A stretch of 64,000 nt of DNA from an uncultured Oscillospiraceae bacterium (GTDB lineage: Bacteria; Bacillota; Clostridia; Oscillospirales; Oscillospiraceae), in the NCBI GenBank assembly GCA_900757655.1, contig CAAEOT010000025.1:13533-77532 (forward strand), written 5' to 3'. The translations under genes and the position numbers were made by a program. Shown in pieces: positions 18,251 to 26,117 of the stretch (positions are counted from its first letter, which is position 1; every line of letters starts with the position of its first letter). The notes beneath the pieces were generated by a model. The model was not told the DNA's origin. It was given only the letters and a program-made list of their open reading frames with translations, and searched no databases.

Positions 18251-18607
18251 ATGATGCCTGCTAACGAGCTCGCTGCGGTCATCGTCAAGGCGCTGGACGC
18301 AAAAAAGGGCGAGAACATTCAGCTGCTCAAGACCCGGGAACTGACGACGCTGGCGGACTATTTTGTCATCTGCACGGCCAGCTCCTCGACGCACGTCAAG
18401 ACGCTGACCGACGCTGTGGAAGCGGCGGCGGACGACGTGGGCGAACCGGTCCTGCGCCGCGAGGGGCACCGCAGCGGCAGCTGGGTCCTGCTCGACTACG
18501 GCTGCGTGATCGTGCACGTGTTCCAGGACGAGGCACGCAAGTTTTATGATCTGGAGCGTCTCTGGAGTGACGCAGAGGTCGTGGACATCTCCGACATGCG
18601 CGCCTGA
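18251..18607 (+). CDS. rsfS: Ribosomal silencing factor RsfS
   Basis: 118 residues. The Iojap/RsfS fold is shown by ALDAKKGENIQLL, LTTLADYFVICTASS, and the C-terminal SGSWVLLDYGCVIVHVFQDEARKFYDLERLW. It binds uL14 on the 50S subunit and blocks subunit joining under starvation. The start at 18251 has AGGAAGG upstream; ATG 18254 is an equal alternative. The order nadD-yqeK-LCP-rsfS-leuS is typical of Clostridia. Confidence 0.92.
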   Translation: MMPANELAAVIVKALDAKKGENIQLLKTRELTTLADYFVICTASSSTHVKTLTDAVEAAADDVGEPVLRREGHRSGSWVLLDYGCVIVHVFQDEARKFYDLERLWSDAEVVDISDMRA

Positions 18608-18695
18608 GCACCAAAAGAAAACCAACCGGGGCGACGATCGTGCCGCCCCGCAATCTACTTATGATTTTTTGATTTTTCAGAGAGAAGTGAATGCA

Positions 18696-21122
18696 ATGAA
18701 GTACGATTTCCAGGCGATCGAGAAAAAATGGCAGGCGCGCTGGGAGGAAGAAAAGCCCTTTGCAGCCGTTACCGGTGACCCGCGGCCGAAGTTTTACGGC
18801 CTGATCGAGTTCCCGTATCCCTCCGGCCAGGGCCTGCACGTCGGCCACCCGCGCCCGTTTACGGCGATGGACATCATCTGCCGCAAGCGCCGGATGCAGG
18901 GCTACAACGTTCTGTTCCCGATCGGCTTTGACGCTTTCGGTCTGCCGACTGAGAACTACGCCATCAAGAATCATATCCACCCGGCCATTGTGACAAAAAA
19001 CAACATCGCCAACTTTACCAAGCAGCTCAAGATGCTCGGCTACAGCTTCGACTGGGATCGCGCGGTCGATACGACGGATCCGAGCTATTACAAGTGGACG
19101 CAGTGGATCTTCCTGCAGATGTTCAAGCACGGTCTGGCCTACAAGACCACGATGCCGGTTAACTGGTGCACGAGCTGCAAGTGCGTGCTCGCCAACGAAG
19201 AGGTTGTCAACGGCGTCTGCGAGCGCTGCGGCAGCGAGGTCGTGCGCAAGGAGAAAAGCCAGTGGATGCTCGCCATCACGAAGTACGCTCAGCGCCTGAT
19301 CGACGATCTGGACGATGTGGATTACATCGAGCGCGTCAAGACCCAGCAGCGCAACTGGATCGGCCGCTCCACAGGTGCCGAGATCACGTTCAAGACCAAC
19401 GTCGGTGACGACATCACCGTCTATACCACCCGTGCTGATACGCTCTTCGGCACGACGTACATGGTCATCTCGCCGGAGCACCCGCTTCTCAAGCAGTGGC
19501 AGCCGCACATCGCCAACTGGGACGCCGTCGCCGCGTATCAGGAAGAGGCTGCGCATAAGTCCGATTTTGAGCGCGGCGAGCTCAACAAGGAAAAGACCGG
19601 CGTCCGTCTTGAGGGCATCGAGGTCATGAACCCCGTGACGCATAAGGCGCTGCCCATGTTCGTCTCGGACTACGTCCTCATGGGTTATGGCACCGGCATC
19701 GTCATGGGCGTCCCGGGCCATGACCAGCGCGACTGGGAGTTTGCCACGAAGTTCGGTCTGCCCATTGTCGAGGTCGTTGCCGGCGGCGATGTGACGAAAG
19801 AGGCATTTGTCGCCAAGGACGACAGCGCCGTCATGGTCAACTCCGGCTTCCTCAACGGCATGACCGTCAAAGAAGCCATCCCCGCCATGAAGAAGTACGT
19901 CGTGGAGCAGGGCATTGGCAAGGAAAAGGTCAACTATAAGCTGCGCGACTGGGTCTTCAGCCGCCAGCGTTACTGGGGTGAGCCGATCCCGCTCGTCAAC
20001 TGTCCGAAGTGCGGCTGGGTGCCGGTGCCGGAGGATCAGCTTCCGCTCGTGCTCCCGCAGGTGGACAGCTATGAGCCCACCGATGACGGAGAGAGTCCGC
20101 TGAGCAAGATGACCGACTGGGTCAACACCACCTGCCCGCAGTGCGGCGGCCCTGCCAAGCGCGAGACCGATACCATGCCGCAGTGGGCCGGCTCGAGCTG
20201 GTACTTCCTGCGTTATATGGATCCGCACAATGATAAAGAACTCGCTTCCAAGGAAGCGCTGGAGTACTGGAGCCCGGTCGACTGGTACAACGGCGGCATG
20301 GAGCACACCACGCTCCACCTGCTCTACAGCCGTTTCTGGCACAAGTTTTTGTATGACATCGGCGTCGTGCCGACCAAGGAGCCGTATCAGAAGCGTACAA
20401 GCCACGGCATGATCCTCGGCGAGGGCGGCGAGAAGATGTCCAAGTCCCGCGGCAACGTTGTCAACCCCAACGACATTGTCGACCAGTACGGCGCGGACAC
20501 CATGCGTCTGCACATCATGTTCATCGGCGACTTTGAGAAGGCTGTCACCTGGTCCAACGAGGCCGTCAAGGGCTCGAAGCGCTTCCTCGACCGCGTCTGG
20601 AACCTGGCCGAGAGCTGCACGGACGATCTGGCCATTTCGGACAAGAATGAGGCGATCATCCATAAGACCATCAAGAAGGTCACGGAGGACATTGACGAGC
20701 TGAAGATGAATACTGCCATCGCGTCCATGATGACCATGGCTAACGAGTTTGCCGCCAACGGCTGCACGAAGGGCGACATGGAGCAGCTGCTGCTCCTGCT
20801 CAGCCCGTTTGCACCGCATATCGTCGAGGAGCTCTGGGAGCGGCTCGGCTTTGCCGCCAAGTACGGCAAGATGTGCTGCCAGTGTGACTGGCCGAGCTAT
20901 GACGAGGCCAAGACGGTCGAAACGACCGTCACCATGGCTGTGCAGGTGCTCGGCAAGCTCAAAGGCACCGTCACCGTGGCCAAGGACAGCGACCAGCAGG
21001 CCGTCGTCGAAGCGGCGTTGCAGCTCGATAAGGTCCAGCGCCAGATGGAAGGTATGCAGATCGTGAAGGTCATCCACGTCCCGAACAAACTCGTCAACCT
21101 GATTTTGAAGCCGAAGGCCTAA
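18696..21122 (+). CDS. leuS: Leucyl-tRNA synthetase
   Basis: 808 residues, bacterial type. The HIGH element is read in PYPSGQGLHVGHPRPF, and the KMSKS loop is GGEKMSKSRGN near residue 575. The editing (CP1) domain occupies about residues 225-415, including TRADTLFGTTYMV and GYGTGIVMGVPGHDQRDWEF with its catalytic Asp. A zinc-like knuckle CTSCKCVLANEEVVNGVCERCG sits near residue 155. The start was placed at MKYDFQAIEKKW, matching the family N terminus; the 88-base gap after rsfS holds only a GC hairpin (GGGGC/GCCCC around 18629-18650), not a T-box. Confidence 0.96.
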   Translation: MKYDFQAIEKKWQARWEEEKPFAAVTGDPRPKFYGLIEFPYPSGQGLHVGHPRPFTAMDIICRKRRMQGYNVLFPIGFDAFGLPTENYAIKNHIHPAIVTKNNIANFTKQLKMLGYSFDWDRAVDTTDPSYYKWTQWIFLQMFKHGLAYKTTMPVNWCTSCKCVLANEEVVNGVCERCGSEVVRKEKSQWMLAITKYAQRLIDDLDDVDYIERVKTQQRNWIGRSTGAEITFKTNVGDDITVYTTRADTLFGTTYMVISPEHPLLKQWQPHIANWDAVAAYQEEAAHKSDFERGELNKEKTGVRLEGIEVMNPVTHKALPMFVSDYVLMGYGTGIVMGVPGHDQRDWEFATKFGLPIVEVVAGGDVTKEAFVAKDDSAVMVNSGFLNGMTVKEAIPAMKKYVVEQGIGKEKVNYKLRDWVFSRQRYWGEPIPLVNCPKCGWVPVPEDQLPLVLPQVDSYEPTDDGESPLSKMTDWVNTTCPQCGGPAKRETDTMPQWAGSSWYFLRYMDPHNDKELASKEALEYWSPVDWYNGGMEHTTLHLLYSRFWHKFLYDIGVVPTKEPYQKRTSHGMILGEGGEKMSKSRGNVVNPNDIVDQYGADTMRLHIMFIGDFEKAVTWSNEAVKGSKRFLDRVWNLAESCTDDLAISDKNEAIIHKTIKKVTEDIDELKMNTAIASMMTMANEFAANGCTKGDMEQLLLLLSPFAPHIVEELWERLGFAAKYGKMCCQCDWPSYDEAKTVETTVTMAVQVLGKLKGTVTVAKDSDQQAVVEAALQLDKVQRQMEGMQIVKVIHVPNKLVNLILKPKA

Positions 21123-21129
21123 CTTCATC

Positions 21130-21158
21130 TTGACATCTGCGATCATTGCAATTATAAT
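21130..21158 (+). promoter_or_regulatory. Consensus sigma-A promoter of rpsU
   Basis: A perfect TTGACA (21130-21135), 17-base spacer and perfect TATAAT (21153-21158). It lies 69 bases before the S21 start, as expected for a highly expressed ribosomal gene. Confidence 0.9.
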
Positions 21159-21226
21159 ATTAACGCTAAAGCCATGCATGATGGCCCTTGAAGCGCCGCA
21201 AGGCGTATTTGGAGGGAGGGAATAAA

Positions 21227-21412
21227 ATGTCTGAAATCTACGTCAAGGAGAATGAGTCTCTGGACAACGCGCTCAAGAGATTTAAGCGCAGCTGTGCCAA
21301 GGCTGGCGTCATGTCTGATCTGCGCCGCAAGGAGTACTACCAGAGCCCCAGCGTTCGTCGCCGCAAAAAGTCGGAGGCTGCACGCAAGAACAAGAATAAG
21401 CGTTACTACTAA
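21227..21412 (+). CDS. rpsU: 30S ribosomal protein bS21
   Basis: 61 residues, the usual length. It begins MSEIYVKENESLDNALKRFKR, has the typical KEYYQSPSVRRRKK block and ends in a lysine/arginine-rich tail NKNKRYY. It takes part in mRNA engagement on the small subunit. A long GGAGGGAGG binding site precedes it, and it sits alone between a consensus promoter and a strong terminator. Confidence 0.97.
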   Translation: MSEIYVKENESLDNALKRFKRSCAKAGVMSDLRRKEYYQSPSVRRRKKSEAARKNKNKRYY

Positions 21413-21420
21413 TGCAACCA

Positions 21421-21452
21421 AAAAATCCTGCATCCGAGGATGCAGGATTTTT
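21421..21452. terminator. Bidirectional terminator, rpsU / prolyl-tRNA deacylase
   Basis: AAAAATCCTGCATCC (21421-21435) pairs with GGATGCAGGATTTTT (21438-21452). The A/T flanks allow use from both strands by the convergent genes. Confidence 0.9.
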
Positions 21453-21462
21453 CTTTGCCTTT

Positions 21463-22026
21463 TCAGGCCTGCGGTTCGTATACCGGCAGATCCACATACG
21501 TTGGTGCGTGCTTCATGGCGGGGATGAGTACATCGATAGCGTCCGCCATGCGCAGCTTGAGCGTGGAGGTGTTGATGCACGGGTGGCAGCAGAGGTACGC
21601 ATCCTTCAGCAGGTCGCGGTCGATGAGCAGGCGCACGCGCCCATCATGGTCATTCATCAGCCCCAGCACGCTCACGGAGCCGGGGGTGATGTCCAGCAGC
21701 TCGAGCATATGCTCCGGCGCTGCGAATGACAGCCGCGCACTGCCGATCTGGTGCGAGAGATCCTTCGTGCGAAACGGCTTGTGCCCCGGCATCAGCAGCA
21801 GGTAAAATGCCGTCTGCTGCCGGTTCGTGAGGAAGAGATTCTTGCAGATCCCGGCACCGAGCACGTCCTCCACGGCGGCGCAGGCCTCGATCGTGTCGGC
21901 AGCGTCGTGATCGGCCCGGTCATAGGTGAGGCCCAGCCGGTCGAGCAGGTCATAGCAGCGCAGCTCCTTGTCCAGCCGCTGCCCGCTTGCTGGGCGGCCG
22001 TGATATAAATTCTGGTCAACATACAT
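21463..22026 (-). CDS. YbaK/ProX-family aminoacyl-tRNA deacylase (PrdX-like)
   Basis: 187 residues. The YbaK fold is supported by an N-terminal helical part followed by CKNLFLTNRQQTAFYLLLMP with the conserved Lys, and by FAAPEHMLELLDITPGSVSVLGLMND, the substrate-discriminating G-x-V block. PrdX-type proteins hydrolyse Ala-tRNA(Pro), clearing alanine mischarged by prolyl-tRNA synthetase. It is a single gene on the minus strand, with AAGGAG before the ATG, convergent with rpsU. The substrate is inferred from family. Confidence 0.85.
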   Translation of the reverse strand: MYVDQNLYHGRPASGQRLDKELRCYDLLDRLGLTYDRADHDAADTIEACAAVEDVLGAGICKNLFLTNRQQTAFYLLLMPGHKPFRTKDLSHQIGSARLSFAAPEHMLELLDITPGSVSVLGLMNDHDGRVRLLIDRDLLKDAYLCCHPCINTSTLKLRMADAIDVLIPAMKHAPTYVDLPVYEPQA

Positions 22027-22102
22027 GGCGGTAACTCCTTAAAAATCGGTCTGCCGCCATTATAGCGGCTTTGGCGTGTGGGTTCAAGTCCCGCATGTCC
22101 GG

Positions 22103-22131
22103 TTGACAGGGCGGTGTGAAACAGGTACAAT
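22103..22131 (+). promoter_or_regulatory. Promoter of the HAD-phosphatase gene
   Basis: TTGACA (22103-22108), 17-base spacer, TACAAT (22126-22131), 34 bases before the ATG. Confidence 0.8.
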
Positions 22132-22165
22132 ATACACTGTGAAACTGTGCAGAAAGGAACGTCCC

Positions 22166-22990
22166 ATGGCATATCAGCTCATCGCCGTCGATATGGACGG
22201 CACATTGCTCAATTCCAATAAGGAGATCACACCGCGCACGGAGGCTGCCGTTACCGCTGCACTCGCGCGCGGGTATCACGTCGTCATGACGACCGGCCGC
22301 TGCTACCGGCAGATCGTGCCGTACATGGCGCAGTTTCCGGTCATGCGCTATGCTATCACGTCCAGCGGTGCCGCCGTGGCTGACTGCGCGCAGGATCGGA
22401 TCATTTCGGCGCAGGACCTCCCGGCAGATGTCGCGGCGGAGCTTGTCCGCGCGTTCGAGGGGCTCGACGGCTTCCCGATCATCTTCTCCAATGGCGAGGC
22501 ACTCTATCGTCCGGAGCTGCTTGATGATCCGCAGCGCTTTGGCATGGATGCCTATGTGGACAATTTCAAATCCCACTGTACGGCCTGTGAGACGATGGAG
22601 CAGTGCTTTCTCGCTGCGCCCTATCCGGTGGAGAAGCTGGACTTTTATTTCGTTGATTCTGCCGAGCGCGCCAGGTTTCTCGCGCGCGTGCAGGATGTGC
22701 ACGCCTGGGTCGTCCCGTGCGAGAGCGCGGGTGTGGAGGTCAACGCCATCGGCGTCGATAAGGGGAGCGGTCTGCAGGCGCTGTGCCGCTGTCTGAACAT
22801 CCCCATCAGCGCCACGATCGCCATCGGCGATTCGGAAAACGACCGCCCGCTCCTGCGGGACGCCGGTCTGCCGCTCGCGATGGGCAACGCCATCGCGGAC
22901 GTGAAGGACGCGGCACGGTACGTCATGCCCGACTGTGACCATGACGGTGTGGCCGAGGCGATTGAGCGCTTTCTGCTTGCGCAAAGTTGA
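22166..22990 (+). CDS. Cof-type HAD-superfamily phosphatase
   Basis: 274 residues. HAD motif I is VDMDGTLLNSN near the N terminus, motif II is VVMTTGRC, and motifs III/IV are VDKGSGLQAL and AIGDSENDRPLLRDAG, with the large C2-type cap between them typical of Cof/YidA proteins. These enzymes dephosphorylate sugar phosphates or pyridoxal phosphate and cannot be assigned a substrate by sequence. It has its own promoter and an AAAGGA site. Confidence 0.87.
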   Translation: MAYQLIAVDMDGTLLNSNKEITPRTEAAVTAALARGYHVVMTTGRCYRQIVPYMAQFPVMRYAITSSGAAVADCAQDRIISAQDLPADVAAELVRAFEGLDGFPIIFSNGEALYRPELLDDPQRFGMDAYVDNFKSHCTACETMEQCFLAAPYPVEKLDFYFVDSAERARFLARVQDVHAWVVPCESAGVEVNAIGVDKGSGLQALCRCLNIPISATIAIGDSENDRPLLRDAGLPLAMGNAIADVKDAARYVMPDCDHDGVAEAIERFLLAQS

Positions 22991-23059
22991 CCGGGCGCGC
23001 GAAGCGTTGTATGATAAAAATGCCCCATTTGCGGGACAGTGTAACAGGAGGCAGTGTCC

Positions 23060-23773
23060 ATGGACAACATTCAGCAGCTGAAACAGTGGATCGACGGCAG
23101 CGACCGGATCGTGTTTTTCGGCGGTGCCGGCGTCTCGACCGAGAGCGGCATCCCGGATTTCCGCAGTGTGGATGGCCTGTATAACCAGAAATATGATTAT
23201 CCGCCCGAGACGATCCTGAGCCACTCCTTCTTCATGGCGCACCCGGAGGAATACTACAAATTCCACCGTGACAAGCTCGTCGTTGACGGGGCCAGGCCCA
23301 ACCGCGCCCACCTGCGCCTGGCGGAGCTGGAGCGCGAGGGCAAGCTGCAGGCGGTCATCACGCAGAATATCGACGGCCTGCATCAGGCGGCCGGGAGCAA
23401 AAATGTGCTCGAGCTGCATGGCAGCATCCACCGCTGCTACTGCATGCGCTGCGGCCGGCCGTATCCGGCGGAGCGCGTCAATCACGGCACCGGTGTGCCG
23501 CACTGTGACTGCGGCGGCATCATCCGGCCGGACATCGTGTTTTATGAGGAGTGCCTGGACGACGATGTCGTGTCCAGGGCAGTCCATTACATCCGCGAGG
23601 CGGAGGTGCTCATCGTCGGCGGCACGTCGCTGGCCGTGTACCCCGCAGCCGGACTTTTGAATTACTACCGGGGCAATAAGCTGGTGCTCATCAACCGCAG
23701 CGCCACGCCGTATGACGATCAGGCGAATCTCATTATCCATGAGAAGATCGGCGAAGTCTTTGCCCAGGTATAA
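23060..23773 (+). CDS. NAD-dependent protein deacylase (Sir2 family)
   Basis: 237 residues. The NAD-binding motif is FFGGAGVSTESGIPDFRS, then TQNIDGLHQAAGS and the catalytic histidine in LELHGSIHRCYC. The zinc cysteines are in CYCMRCG and HCDCGG. IIRPDIVFYEE marks class III/U-like bacterial sirtuins that remove acetyl or other acyl groups from lysine. ATG 23060 follows AGGAGG by 8 bases; GTG 23054 is less well placed. It is followed after 18 bases by the WecG-type gene. Confidence 0.92.
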   Translation: MDNIQQLKQWIDGSDRIVFFGGAGVSTESGIPDFRSVDGLYNQKYDYPPETILSHSFFMAHPEEYYKFHRDKLVVDGARPNRAHLRLAELEREGKLQAVITQNIDGLHQAAGSKNVLELHGSIHRCYCMRCGRPYPAERVNHGTGVPHCDCGGIIRPDIVFYEECLDDDVVSRAVHYIREAEVLIVGGTSLAVYPAAGLLNYYRGNKLVLINRSATPYDDQANLIIHEKIGEVFAQV

Positions 23774-23791
23774 CGGAGGAAACAGGTTTTC

Positions 23792-24532
23792 ATGCGAATT
23801 GACGTAATGGGCGTCGGGTTTGACAGCCTGACGATGGATGAAGCGGTCGCGCGTGCGCGCGACCTGATGGCGGAGCGGCGCGCGGCCTATGTCGTCACGC
23901 CGAATCCGGAGATCGTGATGCTCTGCCGCGAAGATCCTGCGGCCATGCAGGCCGTGCAGGGGGCGGACCTTGTCCTGCCGGACGGCATCGGCGTGATCTA
24001 CGGCGCAAAAATTCTCGGCACGCCGCTGCGCGCAAAGCTGCCGGGCATCGACTTCGCCTCGGCGCTGATGGCACAGATGGGGCAGGAGGGCAAGAGCGTG
24101 TTCCTGCTCGGTGCCAAGCCCGGTGTCGCAGATGCGGCGGCGGAGAAAATGCGCGCGCGCTTTCCCGGCCTCGTCATCGCCGGGACGAACGACGGCTATT
24201 TTCAGGATGATGACCCCGTGGTGGAAAAAATCAACGCCGCGCATCCGGATCTGCTGCTCGTGTGCCTCGGCGCGCCGAAGCAGGAGCTCTGGATGCAGCG
24301 CAACGCACCGCGTCTGCGCGTCGGCCTCATGGCCGGTCTCGGCGGCAGTCTGGACGTGTTCGCCGGCAATGTCAAGCGCGCGCCGAAGTTTTTCCAAAAG
24401 CTCGGGCTCGAGTGGTTTTACCGGCTCCTCAAGGAACCGAAGCGCATCGGCCGCATGATGAAGCTGCCGAAATTCCTGTTTGCGGCCATCGGCTGCAAGC
24501 TCCGGGGGAAGAAACGCCATGGCGAAGGGTAA
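23792..24532 (+). CDS. WecG/TagA/CpsF-family glycosyltransferase
   Basis: 246 residues. It starts with the GVGFDSLTMDEAVARA block and has VTPNPEIVMLCRED, LPDGIGVIYGAKILG with the catalytic Asp, FLLGAKPGVADAAA, and LVCLGAPKQELWMQRN, all family hallmarks. Members transfer N-acetylmannosamine or related sugars to lipid carriers in wall-polymer synthesis, linking it functionally to the LCP transferase in this window. The end overlaps the start of tmk by 14 bases. Confidence 0.92.
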   Translation: MRIDVMGVGFDSLTMDEAVARARDLMAERRAAYVVTPNPEIVMLCREDPAAMQAVQGADLVLPDGIGVIYGAKILGTPLRAKLPGIDFASALMAQMGQEGKSVFLLGAKPGVADAAAEKMRARFPGLVIAGTNDGYFQDDDPVVEKINAAHPDLLLVCLGAPKQELWMQRNAPRLRVGLMAGLGGSLDVFAGNVKRAPKFFQKLGLEWFYRLLKEPKRIGRMMKLPKFLFAAIGCKLRGKKRHGEG

Positions 24533-25187
24533 ACTGATTGTACTGGAGGGCATTGACGGCAGCGGAAAATCCGCGCAGTACCGCCGCCTGTGCGCTCGCT
24601 TTGACGAGATGGGCATGGCCTATCACCACATCGTCTTTCCGCGCTACGACCAGGAGTCGTCGGCGCTCATCCGCATGTATCTCAACGGCGCGTTCGGCGC
24701 GCACCCGTCGGATGTCAATGCGTACGCCGCGTCCACGTTCTTTGCGGTCGACCGCTACGCGTCTTACCGCACCGACTGGGGCGAGATCTATGAAAACGGT
24801 GGCCTGATCCTCTCAGACCGCTACACGACTTCGAACGCCATCCATCAGGGTTCCAAGCTCCCGGAGGCGGAGCTGCCGGCTTTCTTCGACTGGCTGTACG
24901 ATCTGGAGTATGGCAAGATGGGCCTGCCGCGTCCGGATCTGGTGCTCTATCTGGATGTCGACCTGCCGACCTCGCTCAAGCGGATGCAGCACCGGCAGGA
25001 AAAGCACAACACCAAGGCCGATATTCACGAGCAGGACGTGGCCTATCTGGAAAACTGCCTGCGTATCGGCCGCCTCGCTGCCGCGCATTACGGCTGGACG
25101 GTCGTGCCGTTCATGAAAGACGGCGCGGAGCGCGAGCTGGAAGAAAAGCACGAGGAGATCTTCTCCATCATCCGCAGCGCGCTGTGA
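24519..25187 (+). CDS. tmk: Thymidylate kinase
   Basis: 222 residues. The P-loop is VLEGIDGSGKSAQ, the DR motif is LSDRYTTSNAIHQGSKL near residue 105, and LYLDVDLPTSLKRMQHR is the lid region. The enzyme phosphorylates dTMP to dTDP. The lid is longer than in compact TMKs, and the sequence resembles the dNK-like Firmicutes variants. Start MAKGKLIVLEG is used, inside the end of the preceding gene. It overlaps the next gene by a GTGA junction. Confidence 0.88.
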   Translation: MAKGKLIVLEGIDGSGKSAQYRRLCARFDEMGMAYHHIVFPRYDQESSALIRMYLNGAFGAHPSDVNAYAASTFFAVDRYASYRTDWGEIYENGGLILSDRYTTSNAIHQGSKLPEAELPAFFDWLYDLEYGKMGLPRPDLVLYLDVDLPTSLKRMQHRQEKHNTKADIHEQDVAYLENCLRIGRLAAAHYGWTVVPFMKDGAERELEEKHEEIFSIIRSAL

Positions 25188-25792
25188 GCATTTCCGGGGA
25201 AAAGGCTGCCCTGCGCGCGGACCTGCGCGCCCGGCTTTCACAGGGCGACCCGGCAGATCACGCCGCGTGTGATGTGCGCATCACACAGCAGGTGCTCTCG
25301 CTGCCGGCGTTTCAGGCAGCGGAGCGGATTTTTGCCTACTGCAGTGTTGTGCCCGAGGTGGACACGCATGCCATCCTTGCGCAGGCGCGGCGCTGCGGCA
25401 AAACGGTCGCGCTCCCGGTCACACAGCCGGATGGGAAGATGCAGTTTGCGCGCTATGACGGTGTGCTCGTGCCCGGACGCTACGGCATTCCGGAACCGCC
25501 GCGCAGCGCGCAGGTTATGCTGCCGCAGCCCGGCGACCTGGTGCTCGTCCCGGCGCTGGCATATGACCGCGCGGGGCGGCGCCTTGGCCGCGGAGGCGGG
25601 TACTATGACCGCTTTCTGTCGTGCGTGGACTGCTGCACCGTCGGCCTGATCCGCGCGGCATTCTTGTTCGATACGCTGCCGGCCGAATGGAACGATGTGC
25701 CGGTTTCTGCCGTCATAACCGAGGATGGCGTTTTGCTCCCACAGGAAAAACCGGGGCTCCCGGAGGAGCCCCGATCGATACCGACCCGTTAG
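25184..25792 (+). CDS. 5-formyltetrahydrofolate cyclo-ligase
   Basis: 202 residues. The family is shown by EKAALRADLRARL, FAYCSVVPEVDTHAIL near residue 50, and the ATP-binding LVLVPALAYDRAGRRLGRGGGYYDRFL motif near residue 125. It converts 5-formyl-THF to methenyl-THF, feeding folate to TrmFO and thymidylate synthesis. GTG 25184 overlaps the tmk stop. The C-terminal coding DNA contains a hairpin that works as a minus-strand terminator. Confidence 0.9.
   Translation: MSISGEKAALRADLRARLSQGDPADHAACDVRITQQVLSLPAFQAAERIFAYCSVVPEVDTHAILAQARRCGKTVALPVTQPDGKMQFARYDGVLVPGRYGIPEPPRSAQVMLPQPGDLVLVPALAYDRAGRRLGRGGGYYDRFLSCVDCCTVGLIRAAFLFDTLPAEWNDVPVSAVITEDGVLLPQEKPGLPEEPRSIPTR
25746..25772 (-). terminator. 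Minus-strand terminator of the small Cys-rich peptide gene
   Basis: GGGGCTCC (25753-25760) pairs with GGAGCCCC (25765-25772), and on the minus strand it is followed by GGTTTTT. It lies within the 3' coding end of the cyclo-ligase gene. Confidence 0.7.
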
Positions 25793-25914
25793 CAGCCGCA
25801 GCCGCAGCCGTTATTGTTGTTCTCGCAGCCACAGTTGCCCCAGCCGCCGCAGCAGAAGAGCAGGATCAGAATGAGGATGATCCAGAGACAGCTATTATTA
25901 TTTCCGCAGCACAT
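25789..25914 (-). CDS. 41-residue Cys/Asn/Gly-rich membrane peptide
   Basis: The start is MCCGNNNSCLW, followed by one strongly hydrophobic run (LWIILILILLFCC) and a tail made almost only of Gly, Cys and Asn (GNCGCENNNNGCGCGC). GGAGAAAGG lies upstream of the ATG and a hairpin terminator follows on the same strand. Ten cysteines in 41 residues and the layout recall small sporulation-associated peptides such as the YjcZ type, but I cannot name a family. The function is unknown; membrane location is inferred from the hydrophobic run. Confidence 0.68.
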   Translation of the reverse strand: MCCGNNNSCLWIILILILLFCCGGWGNCGCENNNNGCGCGC

Positions 25915-26117
25915 AACCAAAACCCTTTCTCCGCGCAACTGATTTTTGCGTGGCCAGATCCCGCGCGGTGCATGGATCTGGCGCGATGTTTTCCGGCGTA
26001 GCCGGAGAAACGGCGCCGTTTCCGTCCGTCGCCTTATCTTATGCCCCTCGGGGCAGGGGGGTTCCTCCGCCAAGCGGGCGGCAGGGACGAATTCCATGTT
26101 GACAGGGAGACCGAACC

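Noticed and set aside
18625..18655. GGGGC/GCCCC hairpin before leuS as a T-box or terminator
   Set aside because: The gap is only 88 bases, lacks the T-box core sequence and has no convincing T run.
22076..22102. tRNA-like T arm (GTGGG-TTCAAGT-CCCGC) upstream of the HAD gene
   Set aside because: No matching 5' acceptor, D arm or anticodon arm lies in the 60 bases upstream, so it is at most a chance match or a relic.
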